This document shows, piece by piece, positions 25,315 through 34,571 of a DNA stretch of 64,000 nt. Each line of letters starts with the position of its first letter. Position 1 is the stretch's first letter. The position numbers were made by a program, and so were the translations under genes. The DNA lies in assembly GCA_964511075.1 (NCBI GenBank), contig CAZEDM010000012.1:5462-69461 (forward strand). Direction: 5' to 3'. The notes beneath the pieces are model-generated. The model saw only the letters and a list, made by a program, of their open reading frames with translations, was not told the origin of the DNA and did not search any database. Origin of the DNA: CAZEDM01 sp964511075. Lineage in GTDB: Bacteria; Zixibacteria; MSB-5A5; RBG-16-43-9.

Positions 25315-25867
25315 TACCTATAATAAATATTTTCTTACCTCTTAGTACAGAATTCAAAAAGTGATCCTTCTGGTTTATTCTTTCTTTGAATTCTTGGGAA
25401 GTAAATACCCCATAATTAATCACTCTACCTAAGTCCCTTTTAGGTTTTGAAAGAGAACTTGAAAGCCTCCTTGCTGTAATGTTTCCGATAACCAATACAT
25501 CTATATCACTTAGTAAACTTTCCTCCCCTTTAGCACATGACCCGTAGATAAAAGCAATTTGAACATCCTCAATTTCTTTTAAATTTTCTTTAAGAGCCTC
25601 TGCAATCCCTACGCTTTTTAGAAAAATCGTTTTTAACTCCTCAAAAATGGGACAATATTTGTTCACCTGATAATAAATCCGATTCCCTTGAATAGATTTT
25701 CTAATGAGCCCAAGGATAAGAAGTTTCTCAACCTCCCTTTGAACTGCTCTTATTGGTTGATGCGAAAGTTCAGAAATTTCTCTTTGATAAAAACTGTTTT
25801 CTGGATTAAACAAAAACAGTTTTAAAATCTCAACCCGGGTCTTTGAAGAAAATAGATTATTTATCAC
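25277..25867 (-). CDS. Winged-helix plus minimal nucleotidyltransferase (MNT) protein
   Basis: A 196-residue protein. The N-terminal winged helix (about 1-75; SSKTRVEILKLFL) is followed by a nucleotidyltransferase fold with the G-S-x(10)-D-x-D signature in GSCAKGEESLLSDIDVLV near 108-125. It starts with GTG, with GGGAG 6 bases upstream. It is the probable antitoxin and autoregulator for the overlapping HEPN gene. Tandem 21-base repeats (25879-25920) sit immediately upstream and may be the operator for its winged helix. Confidence 0.8.
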   Translation of the reverse strand: MINNLFSSKTRVEILKLFLFNPENSFYQREISELSHQPIRAVQREVEKLLILGLIRKSIQGNRIYYQVNKYCPIFEELKTIFLKSVGIAEALKENLKEIEDVQIAFIYGSCAKGEESLLSDIDVLVIGNITARRLSSSLSKPKRDLGRVINYGVFTSQEFKERINQKDHFLNSVLRGKKIFIIGNENELKKIIRSR

Positions 25868-25878
25868 AGATTACTCCC

Positions 25879-25920
25879 GTATACATTTTGTAGTCAATTG
25901 TATACATTTTGTAGTCAATT
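25879..25920. promoter_or_regulatory. Tandem 21-base direct repeats, probable operator
   Basis: Two exact copies of a 21-base unit (begins GTATACATTTTG) end to end, 12 bases before the GTG start of the MNT gene. The units carry GTATAC and, on the minus strand, TTGACT. A TTGACA/TATACA pair nearby on the minus strand suggests overlap with the promoter. Confidence 0.7.
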
Positions 25921-25952
25921 GTCAAGTGTTTAAATCCTATAACTTATATAAC

Positions 25953-27332
25953 TCACTTGTTAAAAGCCTTATGTTTCCTCAAAAACTCCTCAGCCTCTTT
26001 CAAGAGCAAATCCTCCTCATTAAACTCCGGCTCATCCAGAACCTTTTCCAGAAGGTGGTTCAGCACTTTTCCAACGGGCGGTCCGGGAGATAGCCCGAAT
26101 TTTTCCATAATGATATCCCCGTTAATCTTCAAATCCTTTAAGCCAAAAGGAGGTTTTTTCTCTATCTCCAATTTAACCCATTTCTCGAACTCATCCACGT
26201 CTTTCCCGTCTGCACCCTTTCCCTGGGCGACGATATCCGCTCTTCTGACCTCCAACAGCTCGAAGATATGCTCCGGGGTTACTTTGTTAATCAATCTCCT
26301 CAAGCCCTTGTCCGTCACACCCATGGTGAACATATGCTTATCCACTAAAAGAGTCACCGTTGAGATAATCTCGTTGGAGTATCTCAACCTTGTGAGGACA
26401 TTTTTCACCGTCCTGGAGCTTTTTTTCTCATGCCCGTAAAATGTTGCCCCATCTTCAGTCAATGCCTTTGCCTGGGGCTTGGAGATATCGTGGAAAAGAC
26501 AGGCTAAACGTATGATTAAATCCCGTGGTGCACTGTCCACAGTCAAAAGCGTGTGCTCAAAAACGTCATACTCGTGATAACCGCCAGGCTGTTCCACGCC
26601 CACGCAGGCTTCCAACTCCGGCAGAATCTCTTTTAACAAGCCAGTATTGTGCATCAGCCTGAAGCCGGTGCTGGGGTATTTTGCCCTGGTTAGAAGCTTG
26701 TTCAGCTCTTCCTGAATTCTCTCTGCTGAGACGGTTTTGATCAAATGAGCATTTTCGCACAGGCTTTTATAAGTTTCTTTTTCTATTTCGAACTCGAACC
26801 TGGCAGCGAACTGAATTCCTCTTAACATCCTCAAAGGGTCATCCTTAAAGGAATCCGGGTTGGTCATGCGGATAAGCCTGTTTTTGATATCTTTCTTCCC
26901 CTGAAGCGGATCGAGCAATTTTCCGGTCTGGAGGTCAAAAGCCATGGCATTGATGGTGAAATCCCTTCGATACAGGTCATCCCCAACTTTGAGATTATGG
27001 TCGAATTCCACATTGAAATCCTTATGACCCGCTCCGGTACTGTATTCTTTTCGAGGAAGTGCGATGTCGAAAGTCTTCGGCTCTTCCTCTTCAGAGTACT
27101 TTTTCTTAGGAGTGAATTTAATAACGCCGAAAGATTTGCCCACCAAATCCACCTTGCCGAATTTAGCTAAAAGCGAAATAAGCTCCTCCATCGGAATACC
27201 GCAGACCAGATAATCCGTATCCTTGTCCGGTAGAACAGGCGAAATAATTCTATCTCTTACTACCCCGCCTACTTCGTAGATTTTGCCTCTTTTGAGGATT
27301 TCGTCAGTGATCAGGTCTTTTAATCTAAACAT
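25953..27332 (-). CDS. cca: tRNA CCA-adding enzyme / polynucleotide adenylyltransferase family with HD domain
   Basis: A 459-residue class II nucleotidyltransferase. The N-terminal head has GGVVRD and DKDTDYLV (catalytic acidic pair), then RRDFTINAMA and the DPLRMLRGIQFAARF region. An HD domain follows (LFHDISKP), which in bacterial CCA enzymes has phosphodiesterase or phosphatase activity. It adds or repairs the 3' CCA of tRNA, or is a paralogue specialised for A addition. The start lacks a good ribosome site, and TTGACA lies only about 12 bases upstream. Confidence 0.88.
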   Translation of the reverse strand: MFRLKDLITDEILKRGKIYEVGGVVRDRIISPVLPDKDTDYLVCGIPMEELISLLAKFGKVDLVGKSFGVIKFTPKKKYSEEEEPKTFDIALPRKEYSTGAGHKDFNVEFDHNLKVGDDLYRRDFTINAMAFDLQTGKLLDPLQGKKDIKNRLIRMTNPDSFKDDPLRMLRGIQFAARFEFEIEKETYKSLCENAHLIKTVSAERIQEELNKLLTRAKYPSTGFRLMHNTGLLKEILPELEACVGVEQPGGYHEYDVFEHTLLTVDSAPRDLIIRLACLFHDISKPQAKALTEDGATFYGHEKKSSRTVKNVLTRLRYSNEIISTVTLLVDKHMFTMGVTDKGLRRLINKVTPEHIFELLEVRRADIVAQGKGADGKDVDEFEKWVKLEIEKKPPFGLKDLKINGDIIMEKFGLSPGPPVGKVLNHLLEKVLDEPEFNEEDLLLKEAEEFLRKHKAFNK

Positions 27333-27523
27333 TGGACTTATTTGTCAAGATTTTTCCCTCAAGCATAAAACCCGACGCTACCACATTTTTACTGCCTTTT
27401 CGTCAGACTACTATATAGATTCTTCCCCCGTCGAAGAAGGGGACAGAATAACAGATAATTATCTTTGAATCTAATATTTGCTGAGTGGAAGTCAACGGGA
27501 ATTTATCTGCTTTTCTATCTATC

Positions 27524-29794
27524 TTAAAAACTAATCCTGAAACCTATGGAAGGCAGAAAAGGTGTGTAGTGATAAACATTCTTTTTAACAAAATTCTCAT
27601 ATTGTGAATTGTACTTAAAACTGTAACCCAACGTATTTTCCCGATCGTAAAGGTTCCACACCTCCAGATATACTAAAGTATTCAAGTTGAAAATCGAACA
27701 GTTATATTGAAGCCTGAAATTAAGCTGGTGAAAAGGGGGATATCTTTCCGAGTTGGTCTCCCCCCTTATCTCTACCAATTTCCAGAAATCTTCGATCATG
27801 CGCCATTCGTAACGAATGGTCGGCGTATAAGGACGACCGGTTGTATATCTGAATTGCAGGTCTAAGGTAAATTTCTTTGAAAAATTCCAATCGAACACTG
27901 CAGAGAGCATATGACGCTGGTCGAAGTCAGCGTAGGTTGTGGCCTGGTCCTGGAACTCCTTTCGTCTGGCAATTCCGAATGAATAGCTAATCCAGCCGGT
28001 AGCTTTCCCTTCTTGTTTCTCAAAAAATAACTCCAGGGCACGCGAGTAGCCGTATCCGTCATTCGAATAATTCCCCAGAGTATCCACGGTTACCAAGTCT
28101 TTATAATCTTTCTGATATAACTCTATCCAGCCTGACCAGCTCTGGCTGAACCTTTTAGTCAGCCCCAGAATATAATGTGCAGCCTTCTTTGACTCCAAAC
28201 CGGGTTCCTTGGAAAGATGCTCAACTTCCGGATTCTGACAGTATATACCCCAGGCTGACCTGAGTGAGGTAGTATTATCCAGTTTATACTCCAGGGCTAA
28301 CCTGGGGGAGAGATCAGTATTATGGTTGAAGTCAAGGTAATCTGCTCTTAGCCCGCCGGTTAATGAAAATTTATCAGTCAGTTTCCAGGAATCCTGAAGG
28401 TAACAGCCTCCCTTCCAGAGCCTTCTGTTCATCTCGTAATTCACCAATGGAGTGGCCGGGTCATTCGGATCGACGTTCGGGTCATAATAGTGCACGGAAA
28501 AAGGCAGGGTTTCCAGCAGATCAAGATCGATATACCTCATCTCGAACCCGGTTTTTATCTCATGCCTGGAATTTAGTTCCCAGGTCAGGTCTTCCCTAAG
28601 ACCTAAATCCAGAGCCCAGATATCAAGCTTCTCTGTCCATCCTACTTCCACGTCGTATCTTATCTCCTCCCGGGTTAGTGCTGACAGCAAATAGACCTTT
28701 TCGCCGATTATGCTCTTCCATTCCAGGCTCTGAGTATTAAGCTTACCTTTATCGTAAAGTTTACTTGGGATACCGGGTTCCGGGTCAGAGTTGTAATAGT
28801 CTATCTTCTCATGGGTCACCAAGCCGGACAGATAAAGCTTCTGGCCAGACCAGGGTTCATACCCCAGCTTGAAATTGAAATCGTAAAAACCCGGCACCGG
28901 AAATCCCTCATATTCACCCATAATAAGGTCAAGATAGCTGCGTCGTCCGGAAAGAAGAAAGAACCCCCTGGAGGTGAGAGGACCTTCCAATACTAACTGG
29001 CTATTGGCTAAACCGAGTGAAAGATTACCGCATAAGCGTTCGCAGTTGCCTTCACGGGTGGTTACATTAAGCACGGAGGATAGGCATTCTCCGTATTTTG
29101 CCGGAAAACCGCCGGTGGACAGCTCGATCTTATCTGTGGTCTCCGAGTTGAACACGGATTTCATCCCGCCAAAATACCAGGGCCAGTGGACATTGGTCCA
29201 GTCGAGAAGAAAAAGGTTCTCCTCTGGCCCGCCCCCCCGCACATATATCTGGGAGGGTGCAAACAGGTCTCCCAGGGAGGCAACTCCTGGCAGGGTTTGA
29301 ATTACCCGGATGGGATCCTGGGTCTGTCCCTCTCTGGTAAGAACGGATTTCCTCTCTATGGAATGGTCGCTCACACAGCTTCTTTCCGCTAAGCGCTCTG
29401 CGGAAACGACCACAGGGGGAAGGTCTACGGCTTGAGGTAACAATGCGATATTCGATTCCAAGATACCCTGTGAAGATATCGTAACCAGCGTTGTGTCGGG
29501 TTTATAGCCTATGATGCTGGTTATCATCTTATAAGTTCCGGCAGGGACATCCTTGATCTGGAAATATCCGGAGGTGTCAGTGGCTGTTCCAATCCTGGTT
29601 CCGGTCAGGATGATGCTTACACCTTTAAGGGGCTGCCGGGTTGAACCATCAGTTACTACACCCTTAAGAATACCGGTATGTTCACCACGGGCCGTAGCCG
29701 AAAAAAACAGACCCCATATCACCCAGCTAACCAGAAAAAGTATTATCCGTCTTTTTGATTTATTATTTCCCAGCCAGATCTGCGTATAACCCAC
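27524..29794 (-). CDS. TonB-dependent receptor with N-terminal carboxypeptidase-regulatory-like domain
   Basis: A 756-residue outer-membrane receptor. After a signal region with hydrophobic segment (about residues 17-36) there is a CarboxypepD_reg-like domain (about 43-125; GVVTDGSTRQPLKGVSI). The plug domain (DPIRVIQTLPGVA, YVRGGGPEENLFLLD) and a beta-barrel ending in aromatic GFRISF follow. The start is GTG. This layout is common in the FCB group. Substrate unknown; it lies between cca and the ornithine aminotransferase gene, and the 90-base gap to rocD may allow co-transcription with it. Confidence 0.9.
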   Translation of the reverse strand: MGYTQIWLGNNKSKRRIILFLVSWVIWGLFFSATARGEHTGILKGVVTDGSTRQPLKGVSIILTGTRIGTATDTSGYFQIKDVPAGTYKMITSIIGYKPDTTLVTISSQGILESNIALLPQAVDLPPVVVSAERLAERSCVSDHSIERKSVLTREGQTQDPIRVIQTLPGVASLGDLFAPSQIYVRGGGPEENLFLLDWTNVHWPWYFGGMKSVFNSETTDKIELSTGGFPAKYGECLSSVLNVTTREGNCERLCGNLSLGLANSQLVLEGPLTSRGFFLLSGRRSYLDLIMGEYEGFPVPGFYDFNFKLGYEPWSGQKLYLSGLVTHEKIDYYNSDPEPGIPSKLYDKGKLNTQSLEWKSIIGEKVYLLSALTREEIRYDVEVGWTEKLDIWALDLGLREDLTWELNSRHEIKTGFEMRYIDLDLLETLPFSVHYYDPNVDPNDPATPLVNYEMNRRLWKGGCYLQDSWKLTDKFSLTGGLRADYLDFNHNTDLSPRLALEYKLDNTTSLRSAWGIYCQNPEVEHLSKEPGLESKKAAHYILGLTKRFSQSWSGWIELYQKDYKDLVTVDTLGNYSNDGYGYSRALELFFEKQEGKATGWISYSFGIARRKEFQDQATTYADFDQRHMLSAVFDWNFSKKFTLDLQFRYTTGRPYTPTIRYEWRMIEDFWKLVEIRGETNSERYPPFHQLNFRLQYNCSIFNLNTLVYLEVWNLYDRENTLGYSFKYNSQYENFVKKNVYHYTPFLPSIGFRISF

Positions 29795-29884
29795 CCTTTC
29801 AACTCAGAACTGATATTGACCACACACCTACGGATGAAGGTAAGCTTCACCCATACATATCTCTAATATATAGCTCTGATTATC

Positions 29885-31135
29885 TCAAAACTGCTCCAGG
29901 CTTCGTTTTATAATATCCAGACATTCATAAGTCTGAGTCTCGGTAATAACCAGTGGAGGCGCAAAGCGAATGATATCATCATGGGTTGGTTTGGCAAGTA
30001 ATCCGTTCTCAGCTAATTTCAGACAGACGTCCCAGGCAGTTTTAGTTTCTTTCTTTACGGTAATAGGCTCAATCACCACAGCATTGAGCAGCCCCTTTCC
30101 CCTGACGGTTTTGATCAAAGGGGAGTTTATTTTGACCAATCCCTCTCTGAAAATCTTGCCCATTTTGAAGGCATTCTCTGCCAGATTCTCCTCAATCAGA
30201 ATATCAATCGCCTCCATAGCCAGCCTGCAGGCCAAAGGACTTCCACCAAAGGTGGAGCCGTGCTGTCCCGGCTGGATAGTCAGCATAATCTCATCATCCG
30301 AAAGTACCGCGGAAACAGGCATAAACCCGCCGGAAAGGGCTTTGCCCAGGATTAAAATATCGGGTCGGACAGTCTCGTAATCACAACAGAGCATCCTGCC
30401 GGTGCGGCATAGCCCTGTCTGGATTTCGTCAGCTATAAACAGGATATCAGCTTTAGTGCAGATTTCCCTGCAGGCTTTCAGATAACCATCCTCCGGCACG
30501 TAAACACCTGCTTCCCCCTGAATCGGCTCCACCAGGAAAGCAACTGTATTCTTGTCAATGGCAGACTTAAGTGCCTCCAGATTGTCAAAGGGTATCTTAA
30601 CAAAACCGGGGGTAAACGGCCCATAGCCGCCATAGCTTTCAGGGTCAGTCGATAAACTAACCATAGTAATGGTCCTGCCGTGGAAATTATTTTCACACAC
30701 GATAATCTTTGCCTGATCCAGAGGCACGCCTTTTTTATCGTAACCCCAGCGCCGGGCAAGCTTAAGTGCAGTCTCCACAGCCTCTGCTCCGGAGTTCATA
30801 GGCAGCAGCTTGTCATAGCCAAATAGACCGGTCATCTTCTCTTCATAAGGACCCAGCCAGTTATTGTAAAAAGCACGTGAGGTCAAAGTCAGAATCCCAG
30901 ATTGTTCTTGAATAATCTTCACCAGACGCGGATGACAGTGCCCCTGATTAACAGCCGAGTAAGCAGAAAGGAAATCATAATATCTTTTGCCCTCCGGGTC
31001 CCAGAGGTAAACGCCTTCTCCCTTAGCCAAGACCACCGGTAATGGATGATAGTTATGTGCACCATATTTATCTTCAAGCTCCATAGCTTCTGAAGAGTTG
31101 ACGTTTTCATATTTTAACTGTTTAGATTTCGCCAT
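29885..31135 (-). CDS. rocD: Ornithine aminotransferase
   Basis: A 416-residue class III PLP aminotransferase. GAHNYHPLPVVLAKGEG, the SAYSAVNQGHCHP segment, FHGRT, IADEIQTGLCRTG and the PLP Lys in ILGKALSGG match ornithine--oxo-acid transaminases. It converts ornithine and 2-oxoglutarate to glutamate semialdehyde and glutamate. GGAGG precedes the ATG. It fits with the carbamate kinase, aldehyde dehydrogenase and GDH genes nearby as an arginine/ornithine route to glutamate. Confidence 0.93.
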   Translation of the reverse strand: MAKSKQLKYENVNSSEAMELEDKYGAHNYHPLPVVLAKGEGVYLWDPEGKRYYDFLSAYSAVNQGHCHPRLVKIIQEQSGILTLTSRAFYNNWLGPYEEKMTGLFGYDKLLPMNSGAEAVETALKLARRWGYDKKGVPLDQAKIIVCENNFHGRTITMVSLSTDPESYGGYGPFTPGFVKIPFDNLEALKSAIDKNTVAFLVEPIQGEAGVYVPEDGYLKACREICTKADILFIADEIQTGLCRTGRMLCCDYETVRPDILILGKALSGGFMPVSAVLSDDEIMLTIQPGQHGSTFGGSPLACRLAMEAIDILIEENLAENAFKMGKIFREGLVKINSPLIKTVRGKGLLNAVVIEPITVKKETKTAWDVCLKLAENGLLAKPTHDDIIRFAPPLVITETQTYECLDIIKRSLEQF

Positions 31136-31169
31136 TTTGCTTTCCTCCTGTCGTCAGTTTTATGCTGCA

Positions 31170-31317
31170 GGTTCTTAGAAGCGAGGCTAAAGCCTCAAGA
31201 CCTTGAGGCCTCACACTACGTTCCCCTTAATCGTAGTGCGACCCCTTCAGGGTCGCTGATGCAAGGCTAAAGCCTTGCCCTACGATTCCTCTCCTTTTTA
31301 AGGAGAGGGACAGGGAA
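31170..31317. repeat. Palindromic repeats upstream of rocD
   Basis: Elements include GAGGCTAAAGCCTC, CTTGAGG-type, CGACCCCTTCAGGGTCG, AAGGCTAAAGCCTT and a CCTCTCCTTTTTAAGGAGAGG element followed by GACAGGG. The region separates rocD from the defence-like genes upstream. Confidence 0.75.
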
Positions 31318-31324
31318 CGGAAAA

Positions 31325-32173
31325 TTACCAATCTATTATAGTCCTCTTCTTTGTAAGTTCGTCATTAACATAAATTCCGATCAACTCGCCTGTTGTTGTA
31401 AGTGTGTTTTGTTGCATGCCATTTTTCCATAATTCATGAAGTTGCTTACCAAACGGGTTGTTCTGAATAAAATGATCAAAGTTCCAATCATAGCTTGGTT
31501 CAGCAGGACTTAAAACCTTTTTAAGGTCACGCCCCAAAAATGATTCATATTTTGTGCAGGAAACTGATTCAAGATGATTGAAATCAAGACGTGTCATAGG
31601 CTCCACTGGGAAATATAAAGAAAGCATACCTATCAACCAGTTTATATACCATTGTCCAAATTGGTGAGGTGGAATAGCTGGTGGGAATGGGTATGGTCGA
31701 ATCCTATATACAAATGTAGTAATCCCTAAAAACTTTATTTGTTCAGGAGTTAGATGCTTTATTGCATCACATGCCAAAGTGCTTGTCAAAGCCACAAGCC
31801 CTTCTGATTGGCAACGTAGTCGCTCTGACACAATCCTTGCAAGAATTTTATGTTTATCTTCATTATCAGTTCTAGCAGATATAATTAAAGCATCTTTCAA
31901 AAGAGCAGAAAAATCTGGATCCTCCAGTGCGTATTCAATTCGTTGCTTTATATCGTGTTCTTCTTTTGCCTCTTCCTCTAACTGATGCACTCGCTGAGCT
32001 AGATCATTTAGAAAACAAAGGCTATTTTGATTTGCCTTTTCTATCGCTTTTGGGTGATGGTTTTTAAAAAAACCTGCCAGCCATTTTTCTCCACAATCCC
32101 ATGCCTTTTCAGTAAGTTTGCCGGTAGCACCGCCAACTGCTGCACAAATCGCAACAATAGTTAACGGTTCCAT
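31325..32173 (-). CDS. Hypothetical protein, possibly LPO_1073/Vpar_1526-like
   Basis: A 282-residue protein with a short hydrophobic Gly/Ala N-terminus (residues 3-18), then a charged helical region (LNDLAQRVHQLEEEAKEE). The central part (HPDFSALL-like EDPDFSALLKDAL, KHKILARIVSERL) reminds me of the LPO_1073/Vpar_1526 family, whose function is unknown. It is AT-rich and lies beside an Mrr-like nuclease gene on the same strand with a 126-base gap. A defence role is only a contextual guess. Confidence 0.6.
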   Translation of the reverse strand: MEPLTIVAICAAVGGATGKLTEKAWDCGEKWLAGFFKNHHPKAIEKANQNSLCFLNDLAQRVHQLEEEAKEEHDIKQRIEYALEDPDFSALLKDALIISARTDNEDKHKILARIVSERLRCQSEGLVALTSTLACDAIKHLTPEQIKFLGITTFVYRIRPYPFPPAIPPHQFGQWYINWLIGMLSLYFPVEPMTRLDFNHLESVSCTKYESFLGRDLKKVLSPAEPSYDWNFDHFIQNNPFGKQLHELWKNGMQQNTLTTTGELIGIYVNDELTKKRTIIDW

Positions 32174-32299
32174 TCACTACCTCCTCGTAATTCTATTAAA
32201 GATTAATGCTTCTTCTAACTTTTCTCTCCAACCGCTTAACATCCCAAGGTTTTGGCATTCCAAACAGTAAGTCATAAACATTTATTACGCGAACAACAA

Positions 32300-33439
32300 T
32301 CAGTCCATACCCAATGCCTGTTGTATTAACTGTCCCAATTTAAAACCGTCAATTAATTCAATTGGATGTCCAGCAACCAGTTTCTCAGCCTCGATACTAA
32401 ATGTGCTGATAGTAACGAAAAAACCGTGTGATACCTGTGCATTTTCCATTGCACCAAGAAATGTTTGTATTGCTGGTGAACCTACTACTCCTTTAAAAAG
32501 TTTACATTGTACAGCATACTTCTTACCATTTTTCTCCATCAATATATCTATTCCTTTGTCATTAACAAATGGAGTTAAGGTAACATTCCCAAAACCTAAT
32601 GCCTTAAACATTTCTGCAATATACTCTTCGAACTCTCTGGGGGTTAGCTCCTTCAGACTTTCGACTTTTCTGTTTAACTCAATTACCTTCTTTTCCTTCT
32701 CGCGAAGAACTGCTAATTTTGTTTGATAGTTGGTCATGAGTTCATCGTAACGTGGCCGAAAGAAGTCTTGTCTATTCTTAGATAGGCTGCGTAGTTTCTG
32801 CTCTATTCTGTAGCTTTCATTTTGTATGATGTTTTCCAATCTTTGCATTTCCTTCGGCGTCAGGATATTATTTAAACGAGAATAGATGGTTGCATCCAAA
32901 CGCTCAATACTGTCCCTCAGTTGACGCAGTTCCCAATCATTTTCAATTGATACTAACTCAAGTGTTTTTTCTCTTGTTTCGAATAAAGCAGCGGCTTCAG
33001 GTGTAAAATCTTTAATTTTAAAAATATTAACTTTGTTATCTTTAACATATAATAATCTGGAAATTTCTTTTCCCTTTTCTAATTCAGGAAAAACTAACAT
33101 AAAATTAACTTGCGTTCCTGAACTAACCACTTCACTCCCAACTTTCAGCATACGTGGCGGTTGAAGTTGATAACATACATTTTTTGCGGAATAGGAATAT
33201 CCGTTAGTATCAACTAGCTCCCAATTTCCTAATTCGACAGGCCAACTTTTGCCAGAGAAATTTTTTATATTTAAAGTAACTGCAACAGCCGAAAACTTAC
33301 TTTTACTTGGATTTAAGCTGACTGAACGCTTCAATTCACACATATCAGCATCCCAACAATCTTCAATACAATTGAACTCTTTGTTCTTTTGTAAATCTAT
33401 GATTGTTAACTCAATTCCGTTTATTGTAAGTGATATCAT
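32300..33439 (-). CDS. Mrr-type restriction endonuclease domain protein
   Basis: A 379-residue protein in three parts. An N-terminal beta-rich domain, perhaps a DUF4352-like fold (about 1-130), is followed by a long coiled coil (about 150-270). The C-terminal Mrr_cat-type nuclease domain (about 275-379; LTPREFEEYIAEMFKALGF) has catalytic Asp in GIDILM and Q-x-K in AVQCKLF. Such nucleases cleave modified or foreign DNA. No methyltransferase is nearby. It is AT-rich and, with 31325-32173, interrupts a cluster of arginine-catabolism genes. Confidence 0.8.
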   Translation of the reverse strand: MISLTINGIELTIIDLQKNKEFNCIEDCWDADMCELKRSVSLNPSKSKFSAVAVTLNIKNFSGKSWPVELGNWELVDTNGYSYSAKNVCYQLQPPRMLKVGSEVVSSGTQVNFMLVFPELEKGKEISRLLYVKDNKVNIFKIKDFTPEAAALFETREKTLELVSIENDWELRQLRDSIERLDATIYSRLNNILTPKEMQRLENIIQNESYRIEQKLRSLSKNRQDFFRPRYDELMTNYQTKLAVLREKEKKVIELNRKVESLKELTPREFEEYIAEMFKALGFGNVTLTPFVNDKGIDILMEKNGKKYAVQCKLFKGVVGSPAIQTFLGAMENAQVSHGFFVTISTFSIEAEKLVAGHPIELIDGFKLGQLIQQALGMD

Positions 33440-33504
33440 TTAAATCCCTCCCTTGTAAATCTCTCCTCCCATTTCTTTGCTTTACAACAAACTAAAATTT
33501 TTAA

Positions 33505-34455
33505 TCAACTTCCTATCATAATCGTAGTCCCTGCTTTTCTTTTAACCGAATCATAAACCTTAGCAATCGAGGTGATAATCACTTCTTTACCGCCGGATTC
33601 CAAAAACTGAATGGCAGATTCTATTTTGGGACCCATACTCCCTTCTGGAAAATGCCCTTCTTTCAAATACTTCTTAGCTTCCTCTAAGATCATTTTATCC
33701 AAATCATTCTGCTGAGGTGTGCCGTAATGCAAAGCCACTTTCTCCACTTCGGTCAAAATTAAGAGTAGTTCTGCACCTATATCTCTGGCTAAGACGGCTG
33801 AAGCTCTATCCTTATCGATAACCGCATCCAAACCTTCTAAGTTTCCATCCTCTCTTTTGAAAACCGGAACTCCCCCGCCTCCTGCCGCGATGACTATAAA
33901 ACCGTTTTCGACTAAATTTTTGATGGAGCTTTTCTCCGCTATCTCTAAGGGAATGGGTGAGGAAACTATCCTTCTCCAGCCCCGGTTCGAATCTCTTTTT
34001 ACGATCCAGCCTCTTTCCCTGGCAAAATTTTCAGCTTCCTCTCTGGTGTAAAACTGTCCGATGAATTTTGTAGGATTTTTCGTAGAGGAATCCTCTTTGT
34101 TCACGATAACCTGAGTTACCACAGTCACTACGTCCCGTTTTATATTTTCCTGTTTCAATTTATTCCTCAGGCATTGTTCAATCATATAGCCCATTCCTCC
34201 CTCGGTATCCGCCACGCAGATATAAAGGGGCAGATAGGGTGCTTTTCCCCGGGCCAATTCTACCCTGAAGATGACATTCCCCACCTGGGGACCGTTGCCG
34301 TGAGTTATGGCTAAATTGAAGCCGTCCTTTATCAGCTCGACCACACCGGATAAGCTCTGGGTCGTATTTCTGAACTGATTTTCAATCGTATCCTCTTGCT
34401 CTTTTCGGGTAATGGCATTTCCACCCAGAGCTACAACTGCAGTTTTCTTTTTCAT
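33505..34455 (-). CDS. arcC: Carbamate kinase
   Basis: A 316-residue amino acid kinase family protein of normal length: VALGGNAI, THGNGPQVG, CVADTEGGMGYMIEQ, GFIVIAAGGGGVPV, LDAVIDKDRASAVLA and GSMGPKIESA. It makes ATP from carbamoyl phosphate in the arginine deiminase or purine/agmatine catabolic routes. No arginine deiminase or ornithine carbamoyltransferase is in the window. The adjacent cpgS-like gene is a frequent partner in anaerobes. Confidence 0.95.
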   Translation of the reverse strand: MKKKTAVVALGGNAITRKEQEDTIENQFRNTTQSLSGVVELIKDGFNLAITHGNGPQVGNVIFRVELARGKAPYLPLYICVADTEGGMGYMIEQCLRNKLKQENIKRDVVTVVTQVIVNKEDSSTKNPTKFIGQFYTREEAENFARERGWIVKRDSNRGWRRIVSSPIPLEIAEKSSIKNLVENGFIVIAAGGGGVPVFKREDGNLEGLDAVIDKDRASAVLARDIGAELLLILTEVEKVALHYGTPQQNDLDKMILEEAKKYLKEGHFPEGSMGPKIESAIQFLESGGKEVIITSIAKVYDSVKRKAGTTIMIGS

Positions 34456-34474
34456 CTTTTTTGTTATTATAGTG

Positions 34475-34545
34475 CGACCCTCTCAGGTTCGCCAATAGTG
34501 AGTTGACGGACAGAACGATGCTCTGTCCCTACATCCTACCACCTA
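34475..34545. repeat. Palindromic repeats between carbamate kinase and cpgS-like genes
   Basis: AGTGCGACCC...-type half element, then GGACAGAACGATGCTCTGTCC followed by CTAC (about 34509-34533), the same family as 12210-12234. Confidence 0.7.
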
Positions 34546-34571
34546 TAACCTACGACCTTCCTCTTTCCTCG

